From the NCBI GenBank assembly GCA_036172665.1, contig CM069877.1:28731001-28795000 (forward strand): a stretch of DNA of 64,000 bases. The letters are read 5' to 3'. The translations under genes were made by a program, and so were the position numbers. A model generated the notes under the pieces. That model was not told where the DNA came from, made no database searches, and saw nothing but the letters and a program-made list of their open reading frames with translations. Shown in pieces: positions 12,263-23,930 of the stretch (position 1 is its first letter; every line of letters begins with the position of its first letter). The stretch is from Prosopocoilus inquinatus (Eukaryota > Arthropoda > Insecta > Coleoptera > Lucanidae).

Positions 12263-12510
12263 CCGGGTGGAAAGTTTCAAACCCGAACATAGCAAACTAG
12301 TCTTGAAAACTATGTTTCTGTGAATTGCTGTTCGCCATCTGTAGACACAAAAAGGGCAATGGTATTAAAGAAAACAGAAAATTATGGACAATATTATCGT
12401 GTTAAAATTATTCCTAAATATTAATACTTTCGGAATATAAATTAAATTTTCAAATTTTAAACGAAAAATTTAGTCGCCTATGTCAGATTTGAAACTTTCA
12501 GTTCTTTCAG
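12263..12510. mobile_element. possible small TIR element
   Basis: The left end, around CCGGGTGGAAAGTTTCAAAC, is mirrored by a complemented right end, around ACTGAAAGTTTCAAATCTG. The match is short and imperfect and lies inside the larger insertion. Confidence 0.35.
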
Positions 12511-12640
12511 TTAATGGAAAATAATTTACACGTCATGGAAGTTAATTTCAATTATCTCTTAAACCACAATCTCCTTTACTATTTTAGTTTAATAAACATA
12601 GAGGGTGAATAGCGAGGCATTTTCGGCATGTTCGTACCCT

Positions 12641-12973
12641 TATTGTCAGTAGATGCATGTAGATACAACAAGACGTGCATTAGCAGTTGGAATATTTTTA
12701 AATGAATTCGCTGTTTTATAAAACCCTGAAATGCGATCAAATGAAGATACTGAGTAGGCCAACTGACTGGTCTTCCTCCACCATTCCACTTATTCGTTAA
12801 AAAATATTTCAACTGCTGAAAAATGTCTTCTTGTCTTCACATGCATCTACTCATCCTGTAGAGTATTTCGATATCGACCAACAACACGGATCTGTTCCTG
12901 TTTTTACCGGAACTGCTCTAAAAATCGTGCAACTCCTGTTTTTTTACCCCTTTTATTATTTCGTAAAAGCGTT
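12641..12973. other. unassigned; left flank of element 1
   Basis: No gene recognised. It forms the left target flank of the foldback element at 12,983. Confidence 0.5.
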
Positions 12974-12982
12974 TTGTTTGGA
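12974..12982 (+). repeat. 9-bp target duplication, left copy
   Basis: TTGTTTGGA lies immediately outside the left end of element 1 and is repeated exactly at 18,860-18,868. A 9-bp duplication is characteristic of Mutator-like and Drosophila Foldback elements. Confidence 0.8.
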
Positions 12983-13446
12983 ACCGGCGTGAAGTTAGCA
13001 ATAGATTTCCAGCAATAGAATTCTAAAATTTTATGAACTAACCAAGCTGTTAAACTGATATTAATACGCAAATTGCAGTAGACGTTCATCAATATTAACA
13101 CCGTTTAAAAAATTATACCTCTTTTTTAGAAAAATACTTACAGAAAACAGCGGTAACTACGCCTTAAAAAACAACCCTTACGTACACGACTGACGTGAAA
13201 AATCTTCAAAGTAACTATCAGAATAATAATTTACTAACTTTTCTACGCAACATATAAAAAAAATTGCGATGGAACCCCTCTTAGTTTATTTTTTATTAAA
13301 TCTTAAATCCACGAGGCCCACCGCGCGCGCTCTCTAACAAAATGTCTATTGCCGGGTAGTTGACGTGAAAAATTTTACAAATGAATACCAGGATATCGAT
13401 TTACTAACAATTCTACACAACATATAAAAGAATTGCGATGGAACCC
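12983..13446 (+). repeat. left terminal inverted repeat of element 1
   Basis: It matches the complement of 18,394-18,859 with only scattered differences. It includes the terminal sequence, the degenerate half-unit with TTCAAAGTAACTATCAGAA, and the first full satellite unit. Confidence 0.8.
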
Positions 13447-16400
13447 CTCTTAGTTTATTATTTATTAAATCTTAATTCCACGCGGCCCACCGCGCGCGTT
13501 GTCTAACAAAATGTCTATTGCTGGGTAGTTGACGTGAAAAATTTTGCAAATGAATACCAGGATATCGATTTACTAACAATTCTACACAACATATAAAAAA
13601 ATTGCGATGGAACCCCTCTTAGTTTATTTTTTATTAAATCTTAAATCCACGAGGCCCACCGTGCGCGCTCTCTAACAAAATGTCTATTGCTGGGTAGTTG
13701 ACGTGAAAAATTTTGCAAATGAATACCAGGATATCGATTTACTAACAATTCTACACAACATATAAAAGAATTGCGATGGAACCCCTCTTAGTTTATTTTT
13801 TATTAAATCTTAATTCCACGCGGCCCACCGCGCGCGTTGTCTAACAAAATGTCTATTGCTGGGTAGTTGACGTGAAAAATTTTGCAAATGAATACCAGGA
13901 TATCGATTTACTAACAATTCTACACAACATATAAAAAGATTGCGATGGAACCCCTCTTAGTTTATTTTTTATTAAATCTTAAATCCACGAGGCCCACCGC
14001 GCGCGCTCTCTAACAAAATGTCTATTGCTGGGTAGTTGACGTGAAAAATCTTGCAAATGAATACCGAGATATCGATTTACTAACAATTCTACACAACATA
14101 TAAAAAAATTGCGATGGAACCCCTCTTAGTTTATTTTTTATTAAATCTTAATTCCACGCGGCCCACCGCGCGCGTTGTCTAACAAAATGTCTATTGCTGG
14201 GTAGTTGACGTGAAAAATTTTACAAATGAATACCAGGATATCGATTTACTAACAATTCTACACAACATATAAAAAAATTGCGATGGAACCCCTCTTAGTT
14301 TATTTTTTATTAAATCTAAAATCCACGAGGCCCACCGCGCGCGCTCTCTAACAAAATGTCTATTGCTGGGTAGTTGACGTGAAAAATTTTGCAAATGAAT
14401 ACCAGGATATCGATTTACTAACAATTCTACACAACATATAAAAGAATTGCGATGGAACCCCTCTTAGTTTATTTTTTATTAAATCTTAATTCCACGAGGC
14501 CCACCGCGCGCGTTGTCTAACAAAATGTCTATTGCTGGGTAGTTGACGTGAAAAATTTTGCAAATGAATACCAGGATATCGATTTACTAACAATTCTACA
14601 CAACATATAAAAAAATTGCGATGGAACCCCTCTTAGTTTATTTTTTATTAAATCTTAAATCCACGAGGCCCACCGCGCGCGCTCTCTAACAAAATATCTA
14701 TTGCTGGGTAGTTGACGTGAAAAATTTTACAAATGAATACCAGGATATCGATTTACTAACAATTCTACACAACATATAAAAAAATTGCGATGGAACCCCT
14801 CTTAGTTTATTTTTTATTAAATCTTAATTCCACGCGGCCCACCGCGCGCGTTGTCTAACAAAATGTCTATTGCTGGGTAGTTGACGTGAAAAATTTTGCA
14901 AATGAATACCAGGATATCGATTTACTAACAATTCTACACAACATATAAAAAAATTGCGATGGAACCCCTCTTAGTTTATTTTTTATTAAATCTTAAATCC
15001 ACGAGGCCCGCCGCGCGCGCTCTCTAACAAAATGTCTATTGCTGGGTAGTTGACGTGAAAAATCTTGCAAATGAATACCGAGATATCGATTTACTAACAA
15101 TTCTACACAACATATAAAAAAATTGCGATGGAACCCCTCTTAGTTTATTTTTTATTAAATCTTAAATCCACGAGGCCCACCGCGCGCGCTCTCTAACAAA
15201 ATGTCTATTGCTGGGTAGTTGACGTGAAAAATTTTGCAAATGAATACCAGGATATCGATTTACTAACAATTCTACACAACATATAAAAAAATTGCGATGG
15301 AACCCCTCTTAGTTTATTTTTTATTAAATCTTAATTCCACGCGGCCCACCGCGCGCGTTGTCTAACAAAATGTCTATTGCTGGGTAGTTGACGTGGAAAA
15401 TTTTGCAAATGAATACCAGGATATCGATTTACTAACAATTCTACACAACATATAAAAAAATTGCGATGGAACCCCTCTTAGTTTATTTTTTATTAAATCT
15501 TAAATCCACGAGGCCCACCGTGCGCGCTCTCTAACAAAATGTCTATTGCTGGGTAGTTGACGTGAAAAATTTTGCAAATGAATACCAGGATATCGATTTA
15601 CTAACAATTCTACACAACATATAAAAAAATTGCGATGGAACCCCTCTTAGTTTATTTTTTATTAAATCTTAATTCCACGCGGCCCACCGCGCGCGTTGTC
15701 TAACAAAATGTCTATTGCTGGGTAGTTGACGTGAAAAATTTTGCAAATGAATACCAGGATATCGATTTACTAACAATTCTACACAACATATAAAAAAATT
15801 GCGATGGAACCCCTCTTAGTTTATTTTTTATTAAATCTTAAATCCACGAGGCCCACCGTGCGCGCTCTCTAACAAAATGTCTATTGCTGGGTAGTTGACG
15901 TGAAAAATTTTGCAAATGAATACCAGGATATCGATTTACTAACAATTCTACACAACATATAAAAGAATTGCGATGGAACCCCTCTTAGTTTATTTTTTAT
16001 TAAATCTTAATTCCACGCGGCCCACCGCGCGCGTTGTCTAACAAAATGTCTATTGCTGGGTAGTTGACGTGAAAAATTTTGCAAATGAATACCAGGATAT
16101 CGATTTACTAACAATTCTACACAACATATAAAAAAATTGCGATGGAACCCCTCTTAGTTTATTTTTTATTAAATCTTAAATCCACGAGGCCCGCCGCGCG
16201 CGCTCTCTAACAAAATGTCTATTGCTGGGTAGTTGACGTGAAAAATCTTGCAAATGAATACCGAGATATCGATTTACTAACAATTCTACACAACATATAA
16301 AAAAATTGCGATGGAACCCCTCTTAGTTTATTTTTTATTAAATCTTAAATCCACGAGGCCCACCGCGCGCGCTCTCTAACAAAATGTCTATTGCTGGGTA

Positions 16401-18393
16401 GTTGACGTGAAAAATTTTGCAAATGAATACCAGGATATCGATTTACTAACAATTCTACACAACATATAAAAAAATTGCGATGGAACCCCTCTTAGTTTAT
16501 TTTTTATTAAATCTTAAATCCACGAGGCCCACCGCGCGCGCTCTCTAACAAAATTTCTATTGCTGGGTAGTTGACGTGAAAAATTTTACAAATGAATACC
16601 AGGATATCGATTTACTAACAATTCTACACAACATATAAAAAAATTGCGATGGAACCCCTCTTAGTTTATTTTTTATTAAATCTTAAATCCACGAGGCCCA
16701 CCGCGCGCGCTCTCTAACAAAATTTCTATTGCTGGGTAGTTGACGTGAAAAATTTTACAAATGAATACCAGGATATCGATTTACTAACATTTCTACACAA
16801 CATATAAAAGAATTGCGATGGAACCCCTCTTAGTTTATTTTTTATTAAATCTTAATTCCACGCGGCCCACCGCGCGCGTTGTCTAACAAAATGTCTATTG
16901 CTGGGTAGTTGACGTGGAAAATTTTGCAAATGAATACCAGGATATCGATTTACTAACAATTCTACACAACATATAAAAAAATTGCGATGGAACCCCTCTT
17001 AGTTTATTTTTTATTAAATCTTAAATCCACGAGGCCCACCGTGCGCGCTCTCTAACAAAATGTCTATTGCTGGGTAGTTGACGTGAAAAATTTTGCAAAT
17101 GAATACCAGGATATCGATTTACTAACAATTCTACACAACATATAAAAAAATTGCGATGGAACCCCTCTTAGTTTATTTTTTATTAAATCTTAATTCCACG
17201 CGGCCCACCGCGCGCGTTGTCTAACAAAATGTCTATTGCTGGGTAGTTGACGTGAAAAATTTTGCAAATGAATACCAGGATATCGATTTACTAACAATTC
17301 TACACAACATATAAAAAAATTGCGATGGAACCCCTCTTAGTTTATTTTTTATTAAATCTTAAATCCACGAGGCCCACCGTGCGCGCTCTCTAACAAAATG
17401 TCTATTGCTGGGTAGTTGACGTGAAAAATTTTGCAAATGAATACCAGGATATCGATTTACTAACAATTCTACACAACATATAAAAGAATTGCGATGGAAC
17501 CCCTCTTAGTTTATTTTTTATTAAATCTTAATTCCACGCGGCCCACCGCGCGCGTTGTCTAACAAAATGTCTATTGCTGGGTAGTTGACGTGAAAAATTT
17601 TGCAAATGAATACCAGGATATCGATTTACTAACAATTCTACACAACATATAAAAAAATTGCGATGGAACCCCTCTTAGTTTATTTTTTATTAAATCTTAA
17701 ATCCACGAGGCCCGCCGCGCGCGCTCTCTAACAAAATGTCTATTGCTGGGTAGTTGACGTGAAAAATCTTGCAAATGAATACCGAGATATCGATTTACTA
17801 ACAATTCTACACAACATATAAAAAAATTGCGATGGAACCCCTCTTAGTTTATTTTTTATTAAATCTTAAATCCACGAGGCCCACCGCGCGCGCTCTCTAA
17901 CAAAATGTCTATTGCTGGGTAGTTGACGTGAAAAATTTTGCAAATGAATACCAGGATATCGATTTACTAACAATTCTACACAACATATAAAAAAATTGCG
18001 ATGGAACCCCTCTTAGTTTATTTTTTATTAAATCTTAAATCCACGAGGCCCGCCGCGCGCGCTCTCTAACAAAATGTCTATTGCCGGGTAGTTGACGTGA
18101 AAAATTTTACAAATGAATACCAGGATATCGATTTACTAACAATTCTACACAACATATAAAAAAATTGCGATGGAACCCCTCTTAGTTTATTTTTTATTAA
18201 ATCTTAATTCCACGCGGCCCACCGCGCGCGCTCTCTAACAAAATGTCTATTGCCGGGTAGTTGACGTGAAAAATTTTACAAATGAATACCAGGATATCGA
18301 TTTACTAACAATTCTACACAACATATAAAAAAATTGCGATGGAACCCCTCTTAGTTTATTTTTTATTAAATCTTAATTCCACGCGGCCCACCA
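13263..18393 (+). repeat. 169-bp tandem satellite, about 31 units
   Basis: The mark ATTGCGATGGAACCCC recurs at 13,263, 13,432, 13,601, 13,770, 13,939 and onward, always 169 bases apart. Two unit types exist. Type A has AAATCCACGAGGCCC with GCGCGCTCTC. Type B has ATTCCACGCGGCCC with GCGCGTTGTC. They mostly alternate, giving a 338-bp dimer. Variants (GTGCGCG, CCGCCGCG with ACCGAG, GACGTGGAAAA) mark larger blocks. Each unit carries a GATATCGATT motif and a GCGCGCG stretch. Short open frames in the array are by-products; 169 is not a multiple of 3. Confidence 0.95.
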
Positions 18394-18859
18394 CCGGTTC
18401 CATCGCAATTCTTTTATATGTTGTGTAGAATTGTTAGTAAATCGATATCCTGGTATTCATTTGTAAAATTTTTCACGTCAACTACCCGGCAATAGACATT
18501 TTGTTAGAGAGCGCGCGCGGTGGGCCTCGTGGATTTAAGATTTAATAAAAAATAAACTAAGAGGGGTTCCATCGCAATTTTTTTATATGTTGCGTAGAAA
18601 AGTTAGTAAATTATTATTCTGATAGTTACTTTGAAGATTTTTCACGTCAGTCGTGTACGTAAGGGTTGTTTTTTTAAGGCGTAGTTACCGCTGTTTTCTG
18701 TATGTATTTTTCTAAAAAAGAGGTATAAATTTTTTAAACGGTGTTAATATTGATGAACGTCTACTGCAATTTTCGTATTAATATCAGCTTAACAGCTTAG
18801 TTAGTTCATAAAATTTTAGAATTCTATTGCTGGAAATCTATTGCTAACTTCACGCCGGT
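18394..18859 (-). repeat. right terminal inverted repeat of element 1
   Basis: The satellite flips orientation at about 18,393 at the sequence CCACCACCGGTTCC. One complete inverted unit (to about 18,568) is followed by the degenerate half-unit and about 210 bases of terminal sequence matching the left end. The inverted arm holds only about 1.4 units, against 31 in the other direction. Confidence 0.8.
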
Positions 18860-18868
18860 TTGTTTGGA
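18860..18868 (+). repeat. 9-bp target duplication, right copy
   Basis: TTGTTTGGA, identical to 12,974-12,982. Confidence 0.8.
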
Positions 18869-19896
18869 TGAGATGTATGAAACATGTTTTGCAAGTCTTA
18901 ACATTATTCGAACGCGATCGAGAAATGTTTACGTCAGCCGTTCAGTAATGCGACATTGTGCATTACGGAGAAACAATGAACGTCGCCTGTTTTTACAACA
19001 ATAGACACTGTTTCTCGCTTGTGATTGGAATCCGAAGTCGTCGTAGCTGCTCTGCAAACTGCACATCAACAAATTACGTTTCCTTTTGCGGCAGAACGAG
19101 TTGCTAAACTCGACTGTTTCACTTCACCATCTGTCGGTAAAGGACGGCCGACTAAATTAATGCCAGTCTATAAACTCGGAATTGATTTATGTCATCATTA
19201 CTACCCGATTTGATACGACTTGTCGGCTCTAATTAAACCCGTGGCACGTATCAGGCGCGGAGAAAACCTGAACAATTTCCACGGCCTGCTTTGCTTTTGA
19301 CGGCGATCATTGATTTGATGCCTTGCGCTACTAATAAGAAGCACGCGCTGTGTATCCGTTTAGCGTCGTTAATGCAATGCACTAAAAAAAAAACGCTCGG
19401 TATAAATTAAACATATGAAAGATCCGCGTAGTATGTATAAATCCTGTTTGTCAAGTTTCTCGGCCTCGACGGTTTTACCTTTTATTGCTCACTTGAAAAT
19501 TGAGTTACGAACTGGTATTTAATTGGTAAAGCACGAATGCTGGCACTTGTTTGGGTTTTATTAACGACCGGGGGTATAATTATCTTATTTATTTATTTAT
19601 TTGTTTAGGAAAGCGAATCGACAGGTTAATCACCTGTTGGCAAGCAACGTATATTTGTTCCGTATATCTCTTTACGGAATTGAAACTTTTTCGATTCCCT
19701 GTAAGCCGTTTCTCTTTGGCGTAAATCGAGTTTTAAGAAGTCGATCGTTTGAAACGAGTTATTCGACTTTTCATTTTCATTTAGTGCATAAATGCATTTG
19801 CATCATTACCTTTCACATTCGATCATATTTATTTTATACGAAAGATCCTGTTCAATTCCCACAGACTATTCTTTTTGTCTCGATATAGCAAATGTG
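18869..19896. other. unique GC-richer sequence, possible regulatory DNA
   Basis: From about 18,900 to 19,400 the sequence is CpG-containing, richer in G+C than the surrounding DNA and not repeated elsewhere in the window. It contains TAATTA-type homeodomain-like sites (for example near 19,232). No convincing open frame exists. It looks more like conserved non-coding DNA than transposon debris, but that needs cross-species alignment. A TTTA microsatellite is at about 19,588. Confidence 0.35.
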
Positions 19897-19898
19897 TA

Positions 19899-20788
19899 GG
19901 GTGTTTGCAAAATAAGTGCAAAATTTTTAAATTTTTAATCACATTACGTCAACAGCTCAAGCAACACGAAAAAATACAAAAAAAAAAAAATCGAGAATTC
20001 CTTTTATCCATCCCTTATTCGGTGTTCCATAAAATAACAAAAAAGAACTTACGGAACTTGCTTCTCTGATCGTAGACAGTAAACTTCGCGGGAATAACTA
20101 ATACGCAAGACATTCACCGAATAGCATCTGTGTGGAGGATCATATTCAAACAAACGTTCACTATTAAACATTTAGAAATGCTTATGACAATTGTTCGACG
20201 TGGCGTCCATCATTAGCGACACACGAACGAACTCAGCGAAAAAGTGATTCTTGTGTACGTGGGCGTGTCAAAATTAGTGCAAATACTGTCAACGGCATTA
20301 TGAATACACTCCTCTGAAATGCTGTTCTCTTGCTATTCGTGAATTACGGCATTTTAAAGGGTAATAATACTATGTAGGTAGTACTCATATTTAGCTTTAA
20401 CACGTTCAATCACCTTTCGCAAACTAAGCTGTTGATCCCAAAGAATACCGAGCAATGAATTGTATGTCATAATCATAAAAAATGAAGTAAATTCTTTCGC
20501 TCAGCTGTAATGCGACTTCTTGTGACGTCAAAAAACAACGCTTTTATTGGCCTCTCAACTTCGATAAAGTTCAGTGCTCGATTGCATTTCTATTTTTTGT
20601 TCCAATATAATTTCCTTTTCTGGACCTACTTCAATGACATAGACGTACGATTATTTCTTTCCCGATTTTCAACTGCGATTTTCTCGAAATGTGTAAAATT
20701 TTTGTTAAAGACATGTAAGTTCAATCGTTCCCATTTATGGTGATGTATTACAGGTTTAAATTTCTGCAGTTATTTCACAAACACCCGG
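19899..20788 (-). mobile_element. mariner-like element, degenerate, TA target
   Basis: The left end (TA then GGGTGTTTGCAAAATAAGTG) is mirrored by the complemented right end (CCGGGTGTTTGTGAAATAAC then TGCAGAAATTTAAACC). TA borders it on both sides. The minus strand around 20,180-20,330 faintly resembles a mariner C-terminal tail (LMMDATSNN), but stops and shifts prevent a firm call. The right end shares ATTACAGGTTTAAAT with the element at 28,940-29,628, so the two belong to related families. Confidence 0.55.
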
Positions 20789-20790
20789 TA

Positions 20791-21429
20791 TTGATTGGTG
20801 CCTTGCACGCATAAACAAACGCACTTATTCTCATTTTCAGCTTAAATTTTATTTGTACTTTCTAAAGTAACTCAAAAAACTATTACTTATTATTACAAAT
20901 TAACTTAAAACACTAAAGAAAACAAGATAAAATGTTATAAAAATATCATTTACTGCAGAAACAGCACGTGTGAAATGTTTTCAGAATAGTTTTTAAGGAC
21001 TTTCAAGCAGACAATTTTATAAGAAAATTTATAATTTTTTAGATTTTAAAAAGTCTTTTGTTATTGATTTAATAAAATGTGTTTACGTTTCTCTAATGAA
21101 GTGAAAGATGTCACTCGTGTCGTTTCTGAAATTGAAATAACTGATTCAACTGTTAAGTTTTCCATGCAATTTTCATTACATAGCATTTATATACCTGTAA
21201 AGTAACTTTTACAGGCGGATGCCATTCTGCTGTCTTGTATTGCTTTGTAATAAAGGAGAAGCGAAACGCGTGTGTCACACGTAGGTGTTTAGAGGGTCGT
21301 ATTGTAGTCAGTGGTGGAGTATGTGGGTGCTATACGGACGCACGATAGTGCTACTGAATGATTGTCTCTCTAGTCTCGAATACATTCATGTCGATTTTGA
21401 CGCCATTAAGAGTTAATGGTCTTTTGTTT
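20791..21429. other. unassigned sequence
   Basis: AT-rich, with no recognisable gene. It leads into the LINE relic. Confidence 0.4.
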
Positions 21430-23440
21430 CATTTCGGTTGATCTTACGTCACGTTTTTCGTCTGCAGGTTTTACTTTATCAGGCAAAGTCCTTATCGACA
21501 TTCCTTTCTACTTTTTGGTGTACGATTTTACCTCGTCTATCTTTTCTCTTACCTATTCTTTCTTAACCATTTCTCATTATATGCTCGAACTATCTTAAGT
21601 GTCCTTCTATTTTGTCTTGAATTGGTTTTGTCTGTATTTTTTCTTCATCTTTTTTAGTTCGTCCTTGTAACCTCATTGCCATGCTTTAAGTTTAGCTTTT
21701 GCAATAAAATCGATGATTCAACAAAGGTCAAAACTGGGGTAACTTCTTTCTTAAAAAAAAACTTTTTGATCCTTTGGAATTCCTTTTTTTGTGCTAAAAA
21801 TCTGGTTCTTTTATTGTGTCCACTTTGAGATTTTACCGATTCTAGATATTTAAAATTACTAACTTGCTTTAGCTTTATTTCTCCTAGTTTTACCTCATGT
21901 GGTTGCTCGTTTCTAGTTACAAGCATTGTCTTCATTTTCTGTTTTTTCATCTTTATGCCAATTACTTCTATACCGACGTCGATTGCTTTAATACCGCTTA
22001 AATTTTTTTTTGTTAATTATTTTTTTATATTTTGTGATTACAACGAAATCACCTACGTTTCTGCTTTATATTGTTTTATTCCTTCTTGCTTTTTAATTCC
22101 TTGATGCAAAACTGTTGTGAACAATAGAGGTCTGTGGTTTAAAAATCGCGTTTAATTCTGAAGAAAATCTTTACGTGTTTATACATGATTTTATTAATTA
22201 TTTTATTTGCTTTAATTGCTTCTGTTAGATGTGAAAACCTTGATCATGTCAACGTAGATTTTAATTTTGGAAAAAAACCAGAATAGGGAGCTACATAAGC
22301 TAGGTCCATTTTTTCGGTCATTAGGGAATAATCTGCCAAGAATTCATTGATCAAGGACAAGGGTTTTATAAATGTGTTTTTATTTTTTTATCGAAAGCTC
22401 TCTTCGCGCTTATGAAGCCGTAGATGGTCCTTCTTCATCTCCTTGAATTGTTTTTTCAATAATTTGCCTTATGAGCCTTCTACCATGCGATCAACGGAAT
22501 TTATAATTAGAGTAGGCTGTGAAATTTTCCAAAAATTGGCAACATATGCTTGCAGTTTGAAATTAAAAATTTGAAATGTCAGAATCGTGATTTTTTTAAT
22601 GATTGATAATAAACGGATTTGTCTTATGGAACCTTCCCTAATATTCTAAAAAACGATTTAAAACAGCATCCATACAAAAGAAAATAACAAAATAAAGATT
22701 GTACAAATAACGAATGTAACCTCAAATATGAAACTGTCAATTTATTATTTATTTCTCAGTGTGTCCAACCACACAACATAAAATAACACCTATTACATCC
22801 TCCTCTAATTATGAATTCCGTTGATCACCCGGTTTTTGGTCTACAGCTGTAATGTGAGTCTTCTATTATTGTTCCAGTTTTTCCTATATTCTTTTTTCAA
22901 AATGTTTTCCCTACTGCACATTGTAAGTTTACAAGCGAATTAAGAGACCGGGCCTTAGAAAAGTAATCCCTTGTAGTTTACGTATCCCTTTTTTGTATAT
23001 TAGCGATTATTTTCAGCGTTTTTACTTTAATCTCGTCTATCGGCGATATATTGTTCGCTTTTATCTATTTTTATTCATCTTAATGGCTTCTTATACTTCT
23101 TCTGTTGTTATATCATCTTCTTTCAGTTCATCATCTTGTATGTCTCTCTTTTCTTTATGCTCCTCTCCACACATTCCATTCAGTTCTTCTAATAGTCCTA
23201 CAAAGTATTGTCTCCATCTTTTCACAATTTCTTTTTCCTTCTTCATATTTGATATTGTTAAGTATTATGTTTTTTCTTGTATTTCTCACGGCTCCAAAGA
23301 AAAGTTTTGTTTTTTTAGGTGCATTTTTCATGTTCTCTGCGAAATCTACCTGTGATTTTTTTCTTTAACTAGTCTTTTTGGCTTTTTACTTCCTTTTTTT
23401 TAAATTTTTCATAATCAACTAGGGTTTTGTATTATTGGCT
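21430..23440 (-). pseudogene. decayed LINE (endonuclease/RT type)
   Basis: Minus-strand translation in shifting frames gives, in order, three pieces. Around 22,990-23,400 is a linker before the RT domain (KEIVKRWRQYFVGLLEELNG, then DDITTEEV, then EAIKMNK), typical of the W-YF-LL ... EE(V/L) region upstream of the RT core. Around 21,950-22,130 is the palm/post-palm region. At 21,654-21,950 is the region with QVSNFKYLESVKSQSG, matching the FKYLGS motif that follows the catalytic domain. The tail toward 21,430 continues as a C-terminal relic. Many frameshifts and stops are present and no intact YADD motif was found. It is probably RTE-like; the clade is not certain. It was a retrotransposon of the minus strand and is now dead. 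Confidence 0.7.
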
Positions 23441-23582
23441 TGTTCTAATTTTCATTCGTCCCTGGATTTTGAGAAAGAACGGATGCGGTTTAAATTATAT
23501 AGCGTATTTATACCGATTCCTAGCTGAATCTGTACGTCAGGGAATTATTTTTTGAATACTACCCAAACGATTTACATCCGTA

Positions 23583-23930
23583 TCAGACATCTCTTGCCGC
23601 GTTAACACATTTGCACGAATAGCGAGGCGACTGGACGAGGCGAATATCTAATTGTCCTTGTCTTCGTCGTTCGTGGCGCTCGAGCTGAAAGTGGTCTTTC
23701 GGAGATGAATCAAAGGCCTTGCAGTGACGAGCGGACGAGACGAACTCGGTGTTTACATATTCGCTGCGAAATTTGTTTGGAACTCGTGCATCTACATGTT
23801 CGCGCAGGTGTTTCGCCTCAACATAGTTGCACGAATGTGTAAACGCGTCGTTCGTGTTGCGTATTCGAATGATAATCGCGAATGTGGCGAGTGACGAGGC
23901 GAAATGCGAACGCGTATGTATCATAGCAGT
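23583..23930 (-). other. GC-rich CpG-bearing segment with 113-codon open frame
   Basis: This stretch is far richer in G+C and CpG than its flanks and stays open for 113 codons on the minus strand (23,583-23,924). The predicted protein has no domain I recognise. Its edges share similar motifs in opposite orientation (GTTAACACATTTGCACGAAT on the left and TTTACACATTCGTGCAAC when complemented), which suggests a degenerate inverted-repeat element rather than a gene. Confidence 0.3.

Larger units (their letters stand above)
12025..12591. mobile_element. 567-bp insertion in R4, 12-bp target duplication
   Basis: The insertion is bounded by ATAAACATCGAG (12,013-12,024) and ATAAACATAGAG (12,592-12,603), a 12-base duplication with one mismatch. 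It contains a TA-dinucleotide run and, near 12,263-12,510, a smaller inverted-end segment. A 12-bp duplication is more usual for retroelements than for cut-and-paste elements, but there is no clear poly-A tail. Class not assigned. Confidence 0.45.
11803..12640. mobile_element. R4 TIR element, copy 2, interrupted
   Basis: The left end starts AGGGTACGAACGTGCCGAAG and the right end, complemented, starts AGGGTACGAACATGCCGAAA, closely matching R4 at 5,899-6,114. The element body runs to about 12,024 and resumes at 12,592. In between is an insertion flanked by a 12-base direct repeat (ATAAACATCGAG / ATAAACATAGAG). Removing the insertion restores the arrangement seen in copy 1. Confidence 0.7.
12983..18859. 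mobile_element. foldback element 1 carrying a 169-bp satellite
   Basis: The 5,877-bp element starts ACCGGCGTGAAGTTAGCA and ends with the exact reverse complement of that sequence. It is bordered by a perfect 9-bp direct repeat. Each end has about 280 bases of non-repeated terminal sequence, then a degenerate half-unit, then 169-bp satellite units. Nearly all the interior is a head-to-tail satellite array, with the orientation switch at about 18,393. No transposase is present, so it would need help in trans. The 9-bp duplication and foldback structure point to the Mutator/Foldback group. The end sequence matches that of element 2 at 36,760. Exact boundaries may shift by one or two bases because of AA/TT ambiguity. 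Confidence 0.8.

Noticed and set aside
13263..18393. Centromere call from the 169-bp satellite
   Set aside because: The length is centromere-like, but the array is only about 5 kb, is bounded by transposon ends and has target duplications. A centromere cannot be claimed from it.
13263..18600. CRISPR array or bacterial repeat locus
   Set aside because: Units are contiguous 169-bp satellite copies without variable spacers, in a eukaryotic transposon with inverted ends.
23105..23368. Hydrophobic plus-strand frames as membrane proteins
   Set aside because: They are antisense shadows of the A-rich minus-strand LINE relic.
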